64,000 nucleotides of DNA from Litorimonas haliclonae (GCF_965138505.1 NZ_CBCSCO010000004.1:124001-188000); one strand, 5' to 3'; positions 1 to 8,357 are shown, counted from the stretch's first letter. Notes: generated from the sequence alone by a model not told the origin. Translations and numbers: made by a program.

Positions 1-1
1 A

Positions 2-1993
2 GAGCTCAAAAGCGCTATAAAAGCCCGTCTATCAATACTTGCGCCGGATCGCCTTCTCGTCGTTGCGCAGGCGTTCCGCCACGGATTTACGGTCGAGAAG
101 GTGTTTCAATATACCAAAATCAATCCATGGTTCCTCCGCCAGATTGAAGCCCTCGTCAAAGCCGAAGAGTGGATCAGGCAAACAGGCTTGCCGAAAGACG
201 CCGAAACATGGCGCGCCATTAAGTCCGAAGGATTCTCAGATGCGCGCTTGGCAGAGCTGACAGGGAAATCCGAAGAGGCGGTGCGTAAGGCTCGGCGGAA
301 AGCCGGCGTTCGGCCCGTCTATAAACGGGTGGATACGTGTGCGGCCGAGTTCGAAGCCAAGACGCCTTATATGTATTCGACCTATGAAAACCCGAGCTTT
401 GACGGCGTCGTCGAAGACGAAGCGCGCGTCTCGGACCGCAAGAAAGTTATCATCCTTGGCGGCGGCCCCAACAGAATTGGCCAAGGCATTGAATTTGATT
501 ATTGTTGTTGCCACGCCGCCTATGCGATGGCGGATGTTGATGTCGAATCTATTATGGTCAATTGCAATCCGGAAACGGTTTCGACGGATTATGATACCTC
601 TGACCGGCTCTATTTCGAACCGCTTACGGAAGAAGATGTTCTCGAATTAATTATGACTGAACAAGAGAGCGGCGAGCTTCTCGGCGTGATTGTGCAATTT
701 GGCGGGCAGACCCCGTTGAAATTGGCGGAGGCTTTGGAAGAAAACGGTGTTCCGTTACTTGGCACGAAGCGCGACGCGCTCGATCGCGCCGAAGACAGAG
801 AGCGGTTCAAGGATCTCGTCGATACGCTTGGCTTGAAACAGCCCAATAACATGATTGCGCGCAACGCCAAGGAAGCCCAGTCTGCGGCAGATATCGTTGG
901 TTATCCGCTTGTCCTTCGTCCGTCCAATGTCCTTGGCGGGCGCGGCATGGAGATCGTCGATAATGATGCAGAGCTGAACCGCTACATCACGGAAGCGGTA
1001 AAAGTGTCCGGCAAATCCCCCTTATTGATTGACCAGTATTTGCGCGATGCCGTTGAAGTCGATGTGGACGTCATTTGCGACGGCGAAGACGTCTATGTCG
1101 CCGGAATTATGGAGCATATCGAAGAAGCCGGGGTTCATTCCGGTGACTCGGCCTGTTCGCTTCCGCCTTACACACTGTCCGGCGATGTCGTGGCAGAGCT
1201 TGGCCGTCAAGCCAAAGCGCTCGCTCTAGAGCTTGGCGTCGTCGGGTTTATGAATACGCAATTCGCGGTCAAGGACGGAACAGTTTATCTCATCGAAGTC
1301 AACCCGCGGGCCTCTCGTACCGTGCCATTTGTGGCGAAAGCTATCAATCTTCCGATTGCGTCCATCGCGGCAAAAGTCATGGCCGGACACAAACTCTCTG
1401 AATTTGATTTCTCGGTTCGTCCGCAAAAATATATTGCGGTCAAGGAAGCGGTCTTCCCCTTTGCCCGCTTCCCGGGTGTGGACACGGTGCTTGGCCCGGA
1501 GATGCGTTCGACTGGTGAAGTGATGGGACTTTCCGAGACTTTCGGTATGGCCTTTGCCAAGAGCCAGCTCGGCGGCGGCGTTGTCTTACCGAAATCAGGC
1601 ACGGTCTTCATCTCCGTGCGCGAAGAGCATAAGCCAAAAATGGCGGAGCTTGCCCGCGAGCTGATTGAGCTTGGCTTCAAAATCATGGCGACAGGCGGCA
1701 CGACGAAATATCTCCGCGAGCAAGGCATTGAAGTGGACTATGTTAAAAAGGTTCATGAAGGCCGCCCGCATATTGTCGATGAAATGAAAAACGGCCATGT
1801 GCAGCTGGTGTTTAATACCACGAGCGGGAAACAATCTCTAAAGGACAGTTTCTCTCTTCGGCGCACAGCCCTGACCCAGAAAATCCCTTACTTCACCACA
1901 GCCGCCGCCGCGCGCGCCAGCGTTGAAGCGATCAAGGATTTGTCGAAGGGCGATTACGAGGTGGAAAGCCTTCAGAGTATCGCGGCGGGCTGA
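2..1993 (+). CDS. carB: Carbamoyl-phosphate synthase large subunit, 3' part (5' end outside window)
   Basis: Large subunit of carbamoyl-phosphate synthase, making carbamoyl phosphate for pyrimidine and arginine synthesis from glutamine-derived ammonia, bicarbonate and two ATP. The reading frame is open from base 2 through the apparent GTG at 101, so the gene enters from the left and about the last 660 residues are present (family about 1080). Visible parts in order: the helical oligomerisation domain (INPWFLRQIEALV), the second ATP-grasp synthetase half starting at KVIILGGGPNRIGQGIEFDY, the ATP-grasp segment with LRPSNVLGGRGMEIV and LIEVNPRASRTVPF, and a C-terminal MGS-like allosteric domain (SGTVFISV, MATGGTTKYL). 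The gene ends in TGA and no strong terminator follows. The identity is secure. Confidence 0.97.
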   Translation, partial: ELKSAIKARLSILAPDRLLVVAQAFRHGFTVEKVFQYTKINPWFLRQIEALVKAEEWIRQTGLPKDAETWRAIKSEGFSDARLAELTGKSEEAVRKARRKAGVRPVYKRVDTCAAEFEAKTPYMYSTYENPSFDGVVEDEARVSDRKKVIILGGGPNRIGQGIEFDYCCCHAAYAMADVDVESIMVNCNPETVSTDYDTSDRLYFEPLTEEDVLELIMTEQESGELLGVIVQFGGQTPLKLAEALEENGVPLLGTKRDALDRAEDRERFKDLVDTLGLKQPNNMIARNAKEAQSAADIVGYPLVLRPSNVLGGRGMEIVDNDAELNRYITEAVKVSGKSPLLIDQYLRDAVEVDVDVICDGEDVYVAGIMEHIEEAGVHSGDSACSLPPYTLSGDVVAELGRQAKALALELGVVGFMNTQFAVKDGTVYLIEVNPRASRTVPFVAKAINLPIASIAAKVMAGHKLSEFDFSVRPQKYIAVKEAVFPFARFPGVDTVLGPEMRSTGEVMGLSETFGMAFAKSQLGGGVVLPKSGTVFISVREEHKPKMAELARELIELGFKIMATGGTTKYLREQGIEVDYVKKVHEGRPHIVDEMKNGHVQLVFNTTSGKQSLKDSFSLRRTALTQKIPYFTTAAAARASVEAIKDLSKGDYEVESLQSIAAG

Positions 1994-2157
1994 CCTCTTA
2001 AATTGATAAGCGTCCTTCGAGTGAGGCTAAGTCGAATGCCTTGAAAGGAGTTATTTAGAATCGCCACGCCTAAGTCACTTTTCTACGCAACAAACGTTCC
2101 CTTCATGAATTAGAAGATCAGCATGTGGTTATTCAAAGTTTATGGTATTGGAATTTT

Positions 2158-2424
2158 ATGGAAGATATTATTCAGTGGTTCGCCACAATCACGGGAGTCG
2201 CCGCGGCTATTATGGTTGCCTCGAATATCTCGGCCAAAGTTTCGGGTTACGGATTTATTATCTTTACTGGCTCTTCAATTGCCTGGGTGACATTCGGCAT
2301 TTTGGCTGGCGAACCGCCGCTCACAATACAGAATGTCGTTTTGACGATAATTAACCTCGTGGGCATCTACAGATGGCTTATAAGACCCGCGATGGGAAAG
2401 GGAAGCCCTTCTGAAGAGGGGTGA
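2158..2424 (+). CDS. Small membrane protein, three predicted helices
   Basis: An 88-residue hydrophobic protein with three likely membrane helices (about residues 4-24, 31-49 and 55-72) and a short polar C-terminus. The pattern GYGFIIFTGSSIAW followed by TIINLVGIYRWL resembles small uncharacterised alphaproteobacterial membrane proteins; I do not know a function. I prefer the ATG at 2158 because the MEDIIQWF start puts helix 1 directly at the N-terminus; a GTG at 2125 in the same frame is possible. Neither has a convincing ribosome binding site. It stands alone between carB and a minus-strand gene. Confidence 0.6.
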   Translation: MEDIIQWFATITGVAAAIMVASNISAKVSGYGFIIFTGSSIAWVTFGILAGEPPLTIQNVVLTIINLVGIYRWLIRPAMGKGSPSEEG

Positions 2425-2484
2425 GCACCCGCCGCAACGAAGCAAAAGAATGAGTCGTCGTCGAGTTTATTTGTTTCACGTAAT

Positions 2485-2513
2485 AAAAAAACGGATAAGC
2501 AAAAGCTTATCCG
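2485..2513 (-). terminator. Intrinsic terminator of the DUF2383-like gene
   Basis: A perfect 9-bp stem (CGGATAAGC / GCTTATCCG, 2492-2500 and 2505-2513) with an AAAA loop. Read on the minus strand it is followed by seven T (complement of 2485-2491), ideally placed 45 bases after the stop of the gene at 2559. On the plus strand the following bases are only moderately T-rich, so it may also stop transcription from the left. Confidence 0.85.
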
Positions 2514-2558
2514 CTAAATTTTCATTCTGAGCGAACCCAGAGTTAAGCTCAATCTAAA

Positions 2559-2990
2559 CTAGTCTAACATTTCCGCGAAGCTTTCGCCTGATTTAGCCGA
2601 GCTATGCGCTTTTTGTAACAGCTCTCTAGTCTGAGGAAGTAATTCGTCATCCTCTAACTTATCTTCAATTTTCTCTGCTAGATGCTCTTCGCCGTCGTCC
2701 AAAGCTGAAATTGCGGCTTTCTCGTCGTCTCTGAAAAGAGAAGAGAAACGTGTGAAACCGCGATGCACGGCCCCTGCCATACTGCCATCTTCTTCTGGGT
2801 CACCGCCAATTTTGCGGACATGCATTTGAATTTCTGCCACCAAATCACGGCGCTCCTGTTCGCGTCTCTTGAACTCCTGCTGTAGACTGTAATCGTCATC
2901 TGAGACTTCACAGCATGTCTCATAGCCTTGGCAACTATCGATCAGAGTTTTGGTGATTGAATTCAGGACTTTAATGTCGCGTTTACTCAT
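2559..2990 (-). CDS. PA2169 / DUF2383-like four-helix-bundle protein
   Basis: A 143-residue, very acidic, all-helical soluble protein. It starts MSKRDIKVLNSITKTLIDSC and has long helices with EFKRREQERRDLVAEIQMHV and DGEEHLAEKIEDKLEDDEL, the layout of the ferritin-like DUF2383 / PA2169 family, which is often stress-associated but of unproven function. The open frame extends 37 codons further upstream, but the ATG at 2990 has a GGAG 8 bases before it and fits the family start. It is monocistronic with its own terminator. The family call is recognition by pattern and the function is unknown. Confidence 0.8.
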   Translation of the reverse strand: MSKRDIKVLNSITKTLIDSCQGYETCCEVSDDDYSLQQEFKRREQERRDLVAEIQMHVRKIGGDPEEDGSMAGAVHRGFTRFSSLFRDDEKAAISALDDGEEHLAEKIEDKLEDDELLPQTRELLQKAHSSAKSGESFAEMLD

Positions 2991-3157
2991 GGATTTTTCT
3001 CCTTTGTGATTAATGCACGTCTCTGGCAATTGATGAGGCGTGTGATAAGAAGAGAATACCTGGGTTCGAATAGAGTTCCTGCGGCTAGGAAAAAATTCCA
3101 TAACTCATGTTAACTTGCGACGGGTTTCACCCCAAAGCTTCGTAAAAATATCCAAGA

Positions 3158-3430
3158 TTAAATCGAATATTCTTTTTTCGTCACGACATGGCCATAGCGC
3201 TGCACAAATTTTCGTTTGATGCGGCGCACCATATTGGTTTCATTTTCAGGTTTGAGGCCTTCGGCAATTATCAAGGCTTCGGTGAACCGTTTGGACGTCA
3301 GCGGCTTGCCGTCTTTCAACAAGTCCTTCGCCGTGACACCCGCGCACATATTCCATTCCGTACACATGTCGGACAAGAGTATATCTAAATCCGCTTCGAG
3401 TTCCGGATGACGGCGTCTTTCCCAAGCCAT
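3158..3430 (-). CDS. Hypothetical 90-residue protein coupled to trpA
   Basis: A small basic protein (MAWERRRHPELEADLDILL...) with no signal peptide, membrane helix or motif that I recognise. Its ATG follows the TAA stop of trpA without a single spacer base, so translation is probably coupled to trpA and the two are co-transcribed. The coding frame is open and ends with a lysine-rich tail. The sequence suggests a compact helical protein; no function can be assigned. Confidence 0.65.
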   Translation of the reverse strand: MAWERRRHPELEADLDILLSDMCTEWNMCAGVTAKDLLKDGKPLTSKRFTEALIIAEGLKPENETNMVRRIKRKFVQRYGHVVTKKEYSI

Positions 3431-4237
3431 TTAAGTCTCTCCATGAGTGGCGTCAGCCAGTGATTTCACAAGAGCCAGAGTCGCGTCAGGGCCGTCTTCA
3501 AACAGTGTTCTGACAATCGCGGTTCCGACCACAACGCCGTCGGCATCCTCGGCGACAACGCGGGCGCGCTCAGGCGTCTTGACGCCAAAGCCGACCACAA
3601 CGGGAAGTTTGGCCGCCTCTTTCACACAAGCGACTTGTTCTTTGATGGATGTCCCTTTTTCTTTATTGGCGACATTATTTGCGCCGGTCACGCCGGTCAT
3701 CGACACATAATAAACAAAGCCTTTTGTCCCTTCGACGACTTTGGGGAGGCGCTGTGCGTTGGTTGTCGGCGTGGCGAGTCGGATGAGGGCCAAGTCATGG
3801 GCGTCAAACGCGGCGCGGAGCTCTGCGTCTTCTTCAGGCGGGAGGTCAACAATAATGGCGCCATCCACACCCGCGTCTTTGGCGGCCTCTGAAAACGCCT
3901 CGTAACCCATTTGGTGGATGGGATTACAATAGCCCATGACAATGATAGGCGTCGTCGTGTTCTGCGTTCGAAACTCTTTTGCCATTTCGAGAACGGATTT
4001 GAGAGTTGTGCCGGATTTCCGGGCGCGAATCCCCGCGTCTTCGATGACGGGACCATCGGCCATGGGATCGGTAAAAGGAATGCCGAGTTCAATAATATCG
4101 ACGCCGTGTTCGGGCAGGGCGTTTAGCATTTTTTGCGAGGTTTCACGATCCGGATCGCCGCCCATAATATAGGCGACGAAAGCCGCCTTGTTTTGGGCTT
4201 TCAGGTCGGAAAAGGTCTGGTCAATGCGTAAGGTCAT
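3431..4237 (-). CDS. trpA: Tryptophan synthase alpha chain
   Basis: Alpha subunit (268 residues, normal length) that cleaves indole-3-glycerol phosphate to indole and glyceraldehyde 3-phosphate and passes indole to TrpB through the alpha2beta2 tunnel. The catalytic residues are in place: Glu50 in DIIELGIPFTDP and Asp61 in PMADGP, with the phosphate loop near VVVGFGVKTPERA and DGVVVGTAIV. The gene is separated from trpB by four exported-protein genes instead of adjoining it, which is unusual. A 6-bp inverted repeat surrounds the start codon (see separate entry). A 90-residue gene follows with zero spacing. Confidence 0.97.
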   Translation of the reverse strand: MTLRIDQTFSDLKAQNKAAFVAYIMGGDPDRETSQKMLNALPEHGVDIIELGIPFTDPMADGPVIEDAGIRARKSGTTLKSVLEMAKEFRTQNTTTPIIVMGYCNPIHQMGYEAFSEAAKDAGVDGAIIVDLPPEEDAELRAAFDAHDLALIRLATPTTNAQRLPKVVEGTKGFVYYVSMTGVTGANNVANKEKGTSIKEQVACVKEAAKLPVVVGFGVKTPERARVVAEDADGVVVGTAIVRTLFEDGPDATLALVKSLADATHGET

Positions 4238-4249
4238 GGGAGGTGACCT
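4231..4249 (-). promoter_or_regulatory. Inverted repeat around the trpA start codon
   Basis: AGGTCA (4231-4236) and TGACCT (4244-4249) are exact inverted arms separated by seven bases. On the trpA messenger the AGG of the 5' arm is the only Shine-Dalgarno-like stretch, and the 3' arm contains two bases of the ATG, so the folded form would hide the initiation site. The arms are short and chance is possible. Confidence 0.35.
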
Positions 4250-4295
4250 AAAAGTTTTTATCCCGACTGACCAGACCTTAGTTTCCGCGATAAGC

Positions 4296-5162
4296 CTATC
4301 TTCGCAGAAGATTTTGCGTGTTTTGCAAAGACCTTACTGGTTGTCTTTGGGCCGGCTGCCCCGGGTAGACGTGCTGCGGCCTACGTTGTGCATCATTATG
4401 ATAGGGTTGATAGGCTGGGCCATTTGTAGGCTGATAATGGGTAGGAATGTTTTGTGGCCCACAACACCCCACTATCGGACGCGCTGAAGTAGCTTGCGGT
4501 TTGGTTTGGCCGGGTTGTGACCCCCCGTAATAGGGGTTTTGGGGCGCCGAGGAGGCGCGGACCTCTCGCCGGGGTTGGGATTGGGGAGGCGTAGAGATCC
4601 GCATTTTTTGAACTTGTGAATTTTGAGACTGAGAGGAATTAGCCGCTAAATGAAAGGGTTGAGCAGCCTGGCGGGGCGCGGCATGCGGCGGCGCCTGAGA
4701 AATAACCTGCCGCGCGGCATTGGCGTCCAGCATATTAGAGGAGGCGCCGGCCCGCATGAGCTGCAGCTCCATCTGCAAACGGCTGATTTCCAAGTCATAA
4801 AGCCGGGTGCAATCCACGCGTTTGGGCCGCTTACCGAGCGGAACCGTAATGCGTCCATAGACCGACATAGAATCACGGTCGAACATATCATTTGAACCAA
4901 TTACGCCGAGGTCGAAATTCGGCCCGCCCGATCCTACAGAGGACTGGCAAGAAATCCCGCCCGATCCGCGGACAATGTCCTGGCCCGTCACGTTCGGAAT
5001 GGTTGGAAGGTTAAAACCGTTCTGATTGTAAGAACTAGAGGTGCTTGGCAGGATTATGGGGTTGTTGGCATTGTCTGGAATGACTTGCGCTGCGGCATTA
5101 CCGGCACAGACCGCCCCGCTTAATAGAATTAGCTTAATCGCTGTGCTGAGACTTTTCCGCAT
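4296..5162 (-). CDS. Exported Pro/Gln-rich protein, last gene of a three-gene secreted operon
   Basis: A 288-residue protein with a clear Sec signal peptide (MRKSLSTAIKLILLSGAVCA, cleavage likely after AAAQ). The mature part begins with a structured region holding Cys72 and Cys118 around DLGVIGSND, YGRITVPLGKRPKRVDC and an amphipathic LYDLEISRLQMELQLMR helix. From about residue 150 it is a low-complexity tail rich in Pro, Gln, Ser, Asn and Tyr. The VPLGKRPKRVDC...LYDLEI pattern occurs in unnamed alphaproteobacterial exported proteins; no function is known to me. The start overlaps the upstream gene by 34 bases and is preceded by a G-run that can serve as ribosome binding site. Envelope or surface role inferred. 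Confidence 0.7.
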   Translation of the reverse strand: MRKSLSTAIKLILLSGAVCAGNAAAQVIPDNANNPIILPSTSSSYNQNGFNLPTIPNVTGQDIVRGSGGISCQSSVGSGGPNFDLGVIGSNDMFDRDSMSVYGRITVPLGKRPKRVDCTRLYDLEISRLQMELQLMRAGASSNMLDANAARQVISQAPPHAAPRQAAQPFHLAANSSQSQNSQVQKMRISTPPQSQPRREVRASSAPQNPYYGGSQPGQTKPQATSARPIVGCCGPQNIPTHYQPTNGPAYQPYHNDAQRRPQHVYPGQPAQRQPVRSLQNTQNLLRR

Positions 5163-5539
5163 ACTTCCCCCCTATAGCTTTGTCCGATTCCGCCGAGACG
5201 TGGTGTGATGGTATTGCAAATATAAACAACGCGGTGGCTCTCGTGCCTGAACGGGATAAGCGCCGTTACGATGACCTTTTGATTGGGAGCAAGAATGCGA
5301 TTCGCGTTGGACAGATAGATAGGTTCGATGAGGTGCCAATCAGACGAGTAAACTCTGACATTGGCCTTTTGAGGGCTGTCATAAGGGTTGCTGATTTCGA
5401 TCTGGGCGACAAATTGTGAATTAAATCCACGGACTTCCTGAGTCATCGGGGCAACACTTTGCGCTGCCGCCGAGATAGCCAAACCGCCAAGAAAGCTGAG
5501 GGTCGCTGCCGAAAGGAGATGGCTTACGGAGCGACGCAT
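5129..5539 (-). CDS. Exported single-domain PapD-chaperone-like protein
   Basis: A 136-residue exported protein with signal peptide (cleavage near AISAAAQ). The mature part looks like one immunoglobulin-type beta domain: VAPMTQEVRG, IEISNPYDSPQKANVRVYSS, ILAPNQKVIVTALIP and a basic-aromatic SHRVVYIC strand. These resemble the N-terminal domain of periplasmic fimbrial chaperones, without the second domain. Two cysteines (108, 127) could pair. It overlaps its upstream neighbour by 16 bases and its downstream neighbour by 34, so all three are one operon. The chaperone resemblance is weak-pattern inference; a secreted structural subunit is equally possible. Confidence 0.65.
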   Translation of the reverse strand: MRRSVSHLLSAATLSFLGGLAISAAAQSVAPMTQEVRGFNSQFVAQIEISNPYDSPQKANVRVYSSDWHLIEPIYLSNANRILAPNQKVIVTALIPFRHESHRVVYICNTITPRLGGIGQSYRGEVCGKVSAQRLS

Positions 5540-6006
5540 CGGACCACCGTAATAAGTTCGTATGCGCCGCTTTCAAAGGCGCCAGATGTTTTTGTTGCTG
5601 TCGCATCAATCTCTATAGTCGTTGTACCGATGCCAAGGATGGATACCACCACCCCTAACAAGTTAGATAGGATCGTGCCGCCGGAGGCTGAATATTCGGC
5701 CTCGAAGACAGTATTTAAATCTGCGGAAGGAGGTCCAACGGAAAATCCGCTCGGACTGATGATTTCGATCGTGTTGCCGGGTCCATTCGTGACGACTGAT
5801 ACGCGGCCCCGTAGCCCGCCCGCCTCTTTTGAGGATAAGACTGTTTGATCCGAAGAGACGCCGAGAAGTCCATCATTTAAGACGACAAGCGAACAGCTAT
5901 CATTAACAACGCCTCGAAAATTGACATTTTGATCCACCGCTGATGCGGGTACCGATAGCATGGCCGAGGCGGCTCCAGCCAGAATTATAAATTTTAACGG
6001 CTTCAT
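5524..6006 (-). CDS. Exported pilin-like / spore-coat-U-like beta protein, first gene of secreted operon
   Basis: A 160-residue exported protein: signal peptide to about AMLSVPASA, then a beta-rich mature chain with VNFRGVVNDSCSLVV at the front and SGAYELITVVRC at the end. Cys38 and Cys157 sit near the two termini, as in pilin-type Ig folds of the spore coat U / fimbrial class. I prefer the ATG at 6006 over the longer open frame because a GGAGGG lies just before it and the signal peptide starts there. It is the first gene of a three-gene overlapping operon with no usher gene alongside. The fold assignment is tentative. Confidence 0.68.
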   Translation of the reverse strand: MKPLKFIILAGAASAMLSVPASAVDQNVNFRGVVNDSCSLVVLNDGLLGVSSDQTVLSSKEAGGLRGRVSVVTNGPGNTIEIISPSGFSVGPPSADLNTVFEAEYSASGGTILSNLLGVVVSILGIGTTTIEIDATATKTSGAFESGAYELITVVRCVAP

Positions 6007-6141
6007 ATAGCCCTCCCGATTTTCACGCCCCCATCGTTGCGGAAGCAGACAACATAAGGTAGCATTTAAGGAAAACCTTAAAAATATATTACAGTCTAAG
6101 ATTGTTTTTGGTATTATTGGGAAAGTAATGTCTAGCCAAAG

Positions 6142-6168
6142 AAAAAGGCTCCTCAAGTAGGAGCCTTT
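6142..6168 (-). terminator. Intrinsic terminator of the 203-residue exported protein gene
   Basis: A 10-bp stem (AAAGGCTCCT 6144-6153, AGGAGCCTTT 6159-6168) with a five-base loop. On the minus strand the stem ends in a T-run, 60 bases past the stop codon at 6228. It separates that gene from the secreted operon starting at 6006, which therefore needs its own promoter between 6007 and 6141. Confidence 0.85.
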
Positions 6169-6227
6169 GGAAAAATTAATTTTCGGGGTGGAGGTTCAGC
6201 TACCCTCATGCTTCATGAGCAATTTGC

Positions 6228-6839
6228 TTATCGAGCGGCCTGTTTCACACCCTCGTAATGATGTTCACATGTTTTTCCGTCAAAGCCCATAATGAAAACA
6301 ATTTGGCGATAATCTTTACGGGTCAGGCTAGGCAGGCGCGGTTCGTTTAGCGCTCGGTCTGTCCAAACGCCAACAGACATTGTGCGGTTGCAGCCCGTCG
6401 CGTCAGTTTTCAAATATTTCGTTTCGCCTTTCTTGCGGTGCGTTGGATCTTTTTTCCATCCAAGAGTTTCCATTTCGGCCATATATTTTCTGGCGGCGAT
6501 ATCGTGCAGACCAATCGGAAGCTCGGCCTTTAGTTTTTCGCAAGCGATCAAAAGAAATCCGCCGCTAAGCGTGAGGCCTTTTTGAATCCGCGAGCAGCCA
6601 TCTGTGCGGGCTGTCTCGGTTTGGCGCTTAATATTGGTCAAACCCTTAAAGAGAAGTTCGCGGGGTTGGGTATCGAAAACCGGAGCCTTCAATCCCTGAA
6701 GGGCGGGACTATCTGTTAGATTTGTGCTGGGGGCGGGCGCTTCCGCTACCAAATCCTGAGCCTGCGCCGTAACGGTTGGCAAAGCTATGAGCGTTGCAAG
6801 TCCTAATCCGAGTGAAACAATTTTCCTTGAAACTTTCAT
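6228..6839 (-). CDS. Exported protein of unknown function, four cysteines
   Basis: A 203-residue protein with a Sec signal peptide (cleavage near TVTAQAQ) and a mature periplasmic-type chain containing four cysteines (82, 100, 150, 191), enough for two disulfides. Regions such as SGGFLLIACEKLKAELP and VFIMGFDGKTCEHHYEGV are conserved-looking but belong to no family that I recognise. The start ATG has a GGGGA about ten bases upstream. It has its own terminator and sits between trpB and the secreted operon, so it is part of the material that separates trpB from trpA. Confidence 0.65.
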   Translation of the reverse strand: MKVSRKIVSLGLGLATLIALPTVTAQAQDLVAEAPAPSTNLTDSPALQGLKAPVFDTQPRELLFKGLTNIKRQTETARTDGCSRIQKGLTLSGGFLLIACEKLKAELPIGLHDIAARKYMAEMETLGWKKDPTHRKKGETKYLKTDATGCNRTMSVGVWTDRALNEPRLPSLTRKDYRQIVFIMGFDGKTCEHHYEGVKQAAR

Positions 6840-7130
6840 GGAATATTCCCCTTCTGCTGCGCCAGGTTCCTGACACGTAACTAAAGACCGTCACCTTGAG
6901 GTGATTATTGTCTACCCTCACTTCTTTTAAATGAAATTTGAGGGCTAACGTCAATGACCCTCACAGAAGAAAGGTAAAGAAGGGTTACTATTCTTGGAAG
7001 AAATAACAGATTTTTCAGAGTGAATCTATTCAAGTTTAAACTGTTTAAATTGATTCCAATTGAATCCAGATTTTTCGACTAGAAGAAAGAGACCTTCAGC
7101 TGAACACAGCGAAGGGCAGGAATAGCAAAG
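6840..7130. other. Intergenic region between trpB and the exported-protein gene, AT-rich
   Basis: No gene is visible in these 291 bases. It contains an exact inverted repeat TCACCT-TG-AGGTGA (6891-6904), two copies of ACCCTCAC (6914-6921 and 6957-6964), a CCCTCA/TGAGGG inverted pair (6915-6920, 6939-6944) and an AT-rich stretch with GTTTAAAC near 7040. It must hold the minus-strand promoter of the 203-residue protein gene. The repeats could be operator sites. Confidence 0.4.
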
Positions 7131-8357
7131 CTATCCATCCGTCCCTTCGCTGATATGTTCGCCGAGCGCGTCGGCGATGGTGAAGACGTCCTTATCCCCG
7201 CGGCCGCACATATTCATAATGATTAGGCCTTCTGGCCCAAGTTCTTTGGCGAGTTCGACCGTGCGGGGTATAGCATGGCTGGGCTCTAGCGCGGGGAGGA
7301 TGCCTTCGAGGCGGGCGCATTCCTGGAACCAATGCAGGGCTTCGTCGTCTGTCGCGCTGACATATTCGGCGCGCCCGATATCGTGCAGATAAGCGTGTTC
7401 CGGACCGATGCCGGGATAGTCTAATCCTGCAGAAATAGAATGCGCGTCTGCGATCTGTCCGTTTTCATCTTGCAGTAAATAAGTCCGATTGCCGTGGAGC
7501 ACGCCCGGCGTACCGCCCGTCAGCGAGGCGGCGTGCAGTCCGGACTTAACGCCTTTCCCGGCGGCTTCGACGCCAATCAGGCGCACGTCTTTATGGGGGA
7601 CGAATTCATGGAAGAGTCCCATGGCGTTGGAGCCGCCGCCGATACAGGCAACAACGGCATCTGGCAGTCGGCCTTCGGCGTCCATAATCTGCTCTTTTGC
7701 TTCGCGGCCTATGACAGCTTGAAAGTCACGAACCATGGCCGGGTAAGGGTGCGGTCCCGCGACAGTGCCGATACAATAAAATGTATCGCCGACATTTGTA
7801 ACCCAGTCGCGCAGGGCTTCGTTCATGGCGTCTTTTAGGGTAGCTGTTCCCGAATGCACGGCCCGGACTTCGGCGCCGAGGAGGCGCATACGAAAGACAT
7901 TCGGTTTTTGCCGGACAATATCGACCGCGCCCATATAGACAATACACTCCATGCCGAGGCGTGCGGCGACAGTCGCCGTGGCAACGCCGTGCTGTCCTGC
8001 GCCGGTTTCCGCGATAATGCGCTTCTTGCCCATGCGTTTGGCGAGCAGGAGCTGGCCCATGCAGTTATTGATCTTATGCGCGCCAGTATGGTTTAGCTCG
8101 TCGCGTTTGAAATAGATTTTAGCGCCACCCGCTTCTTCGGTCAGGCGCTCGGCAAAATAGAGAGGGGAAGGCCGGCCCACATAATGGGCCATGAAGTAAT
8201 CCAGCTCTTTCTGAAACTTCGGATCGGCCTTTGCGTCTTCATAGGCTTTTTGAAGTTCCAGAATGGGCGGCATCAGAGTCTCGGAGACATAACGCCCGCC
8301 AAAGTCGCCAAAACGACCATTTTCATCGGGGAAGGGGATGTTCTCTGGTTTACCCAT
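7131..8357 (-). CDS. trpB: Tryptophan synthase beta chain
   Basis: Beta subunit (408 residues, normal), a PLP enzyme that condenses indole with serine to tryptophan. The PLP lysine is Lys95 in HTGAHKINNCMGQ, and the phosphate-binding glycine loop is CIGGGSNAMGLF. The start overlaps the trpF stop by 8 bases; there is no clear Shine-Dalgarno, so it is probably translated by coupling to trpF. The downstream partner trpA normally follows at once but here is 2.9 kb further on. The two subunits must then be expressed from separated positions. Confidence 0.97.
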   Translation of the reverse strand: MGKPENIPFPDENGRFGDFGGRYVSETLMPPILELQKAYEDAKADPKFQKELDYFMAHYVGRPSPLYFAERLTEEAGGAKIYFKRDELNHTGAHKINNCMGQLLLAKRMGKKRIIAETGAGQHGVATATVAARLGMECIVYMGAVDIVRQKPNVFRMRLLGAEVRAVHSGTATLKDAMNEALRDWVTNVGDTFYCIGTVAGPHPYPAMVRDFQAVIGREAKEQIMDAEGRLPDAVVACIGGGSNAMGLFHEFVPHKDVRLIGVEAAGKGVKSGLHAASLTGGTPGVLHGNRTYLLQDENGQIADAHSISAGLDYPGIGPEHAYLHDIGRAEYVSATDDEALHWFQECARLEGILPALEPSHAIPRTVELAKELGPEGLIIMNMCGRGDKDVFTIADALGEHISEGTDG

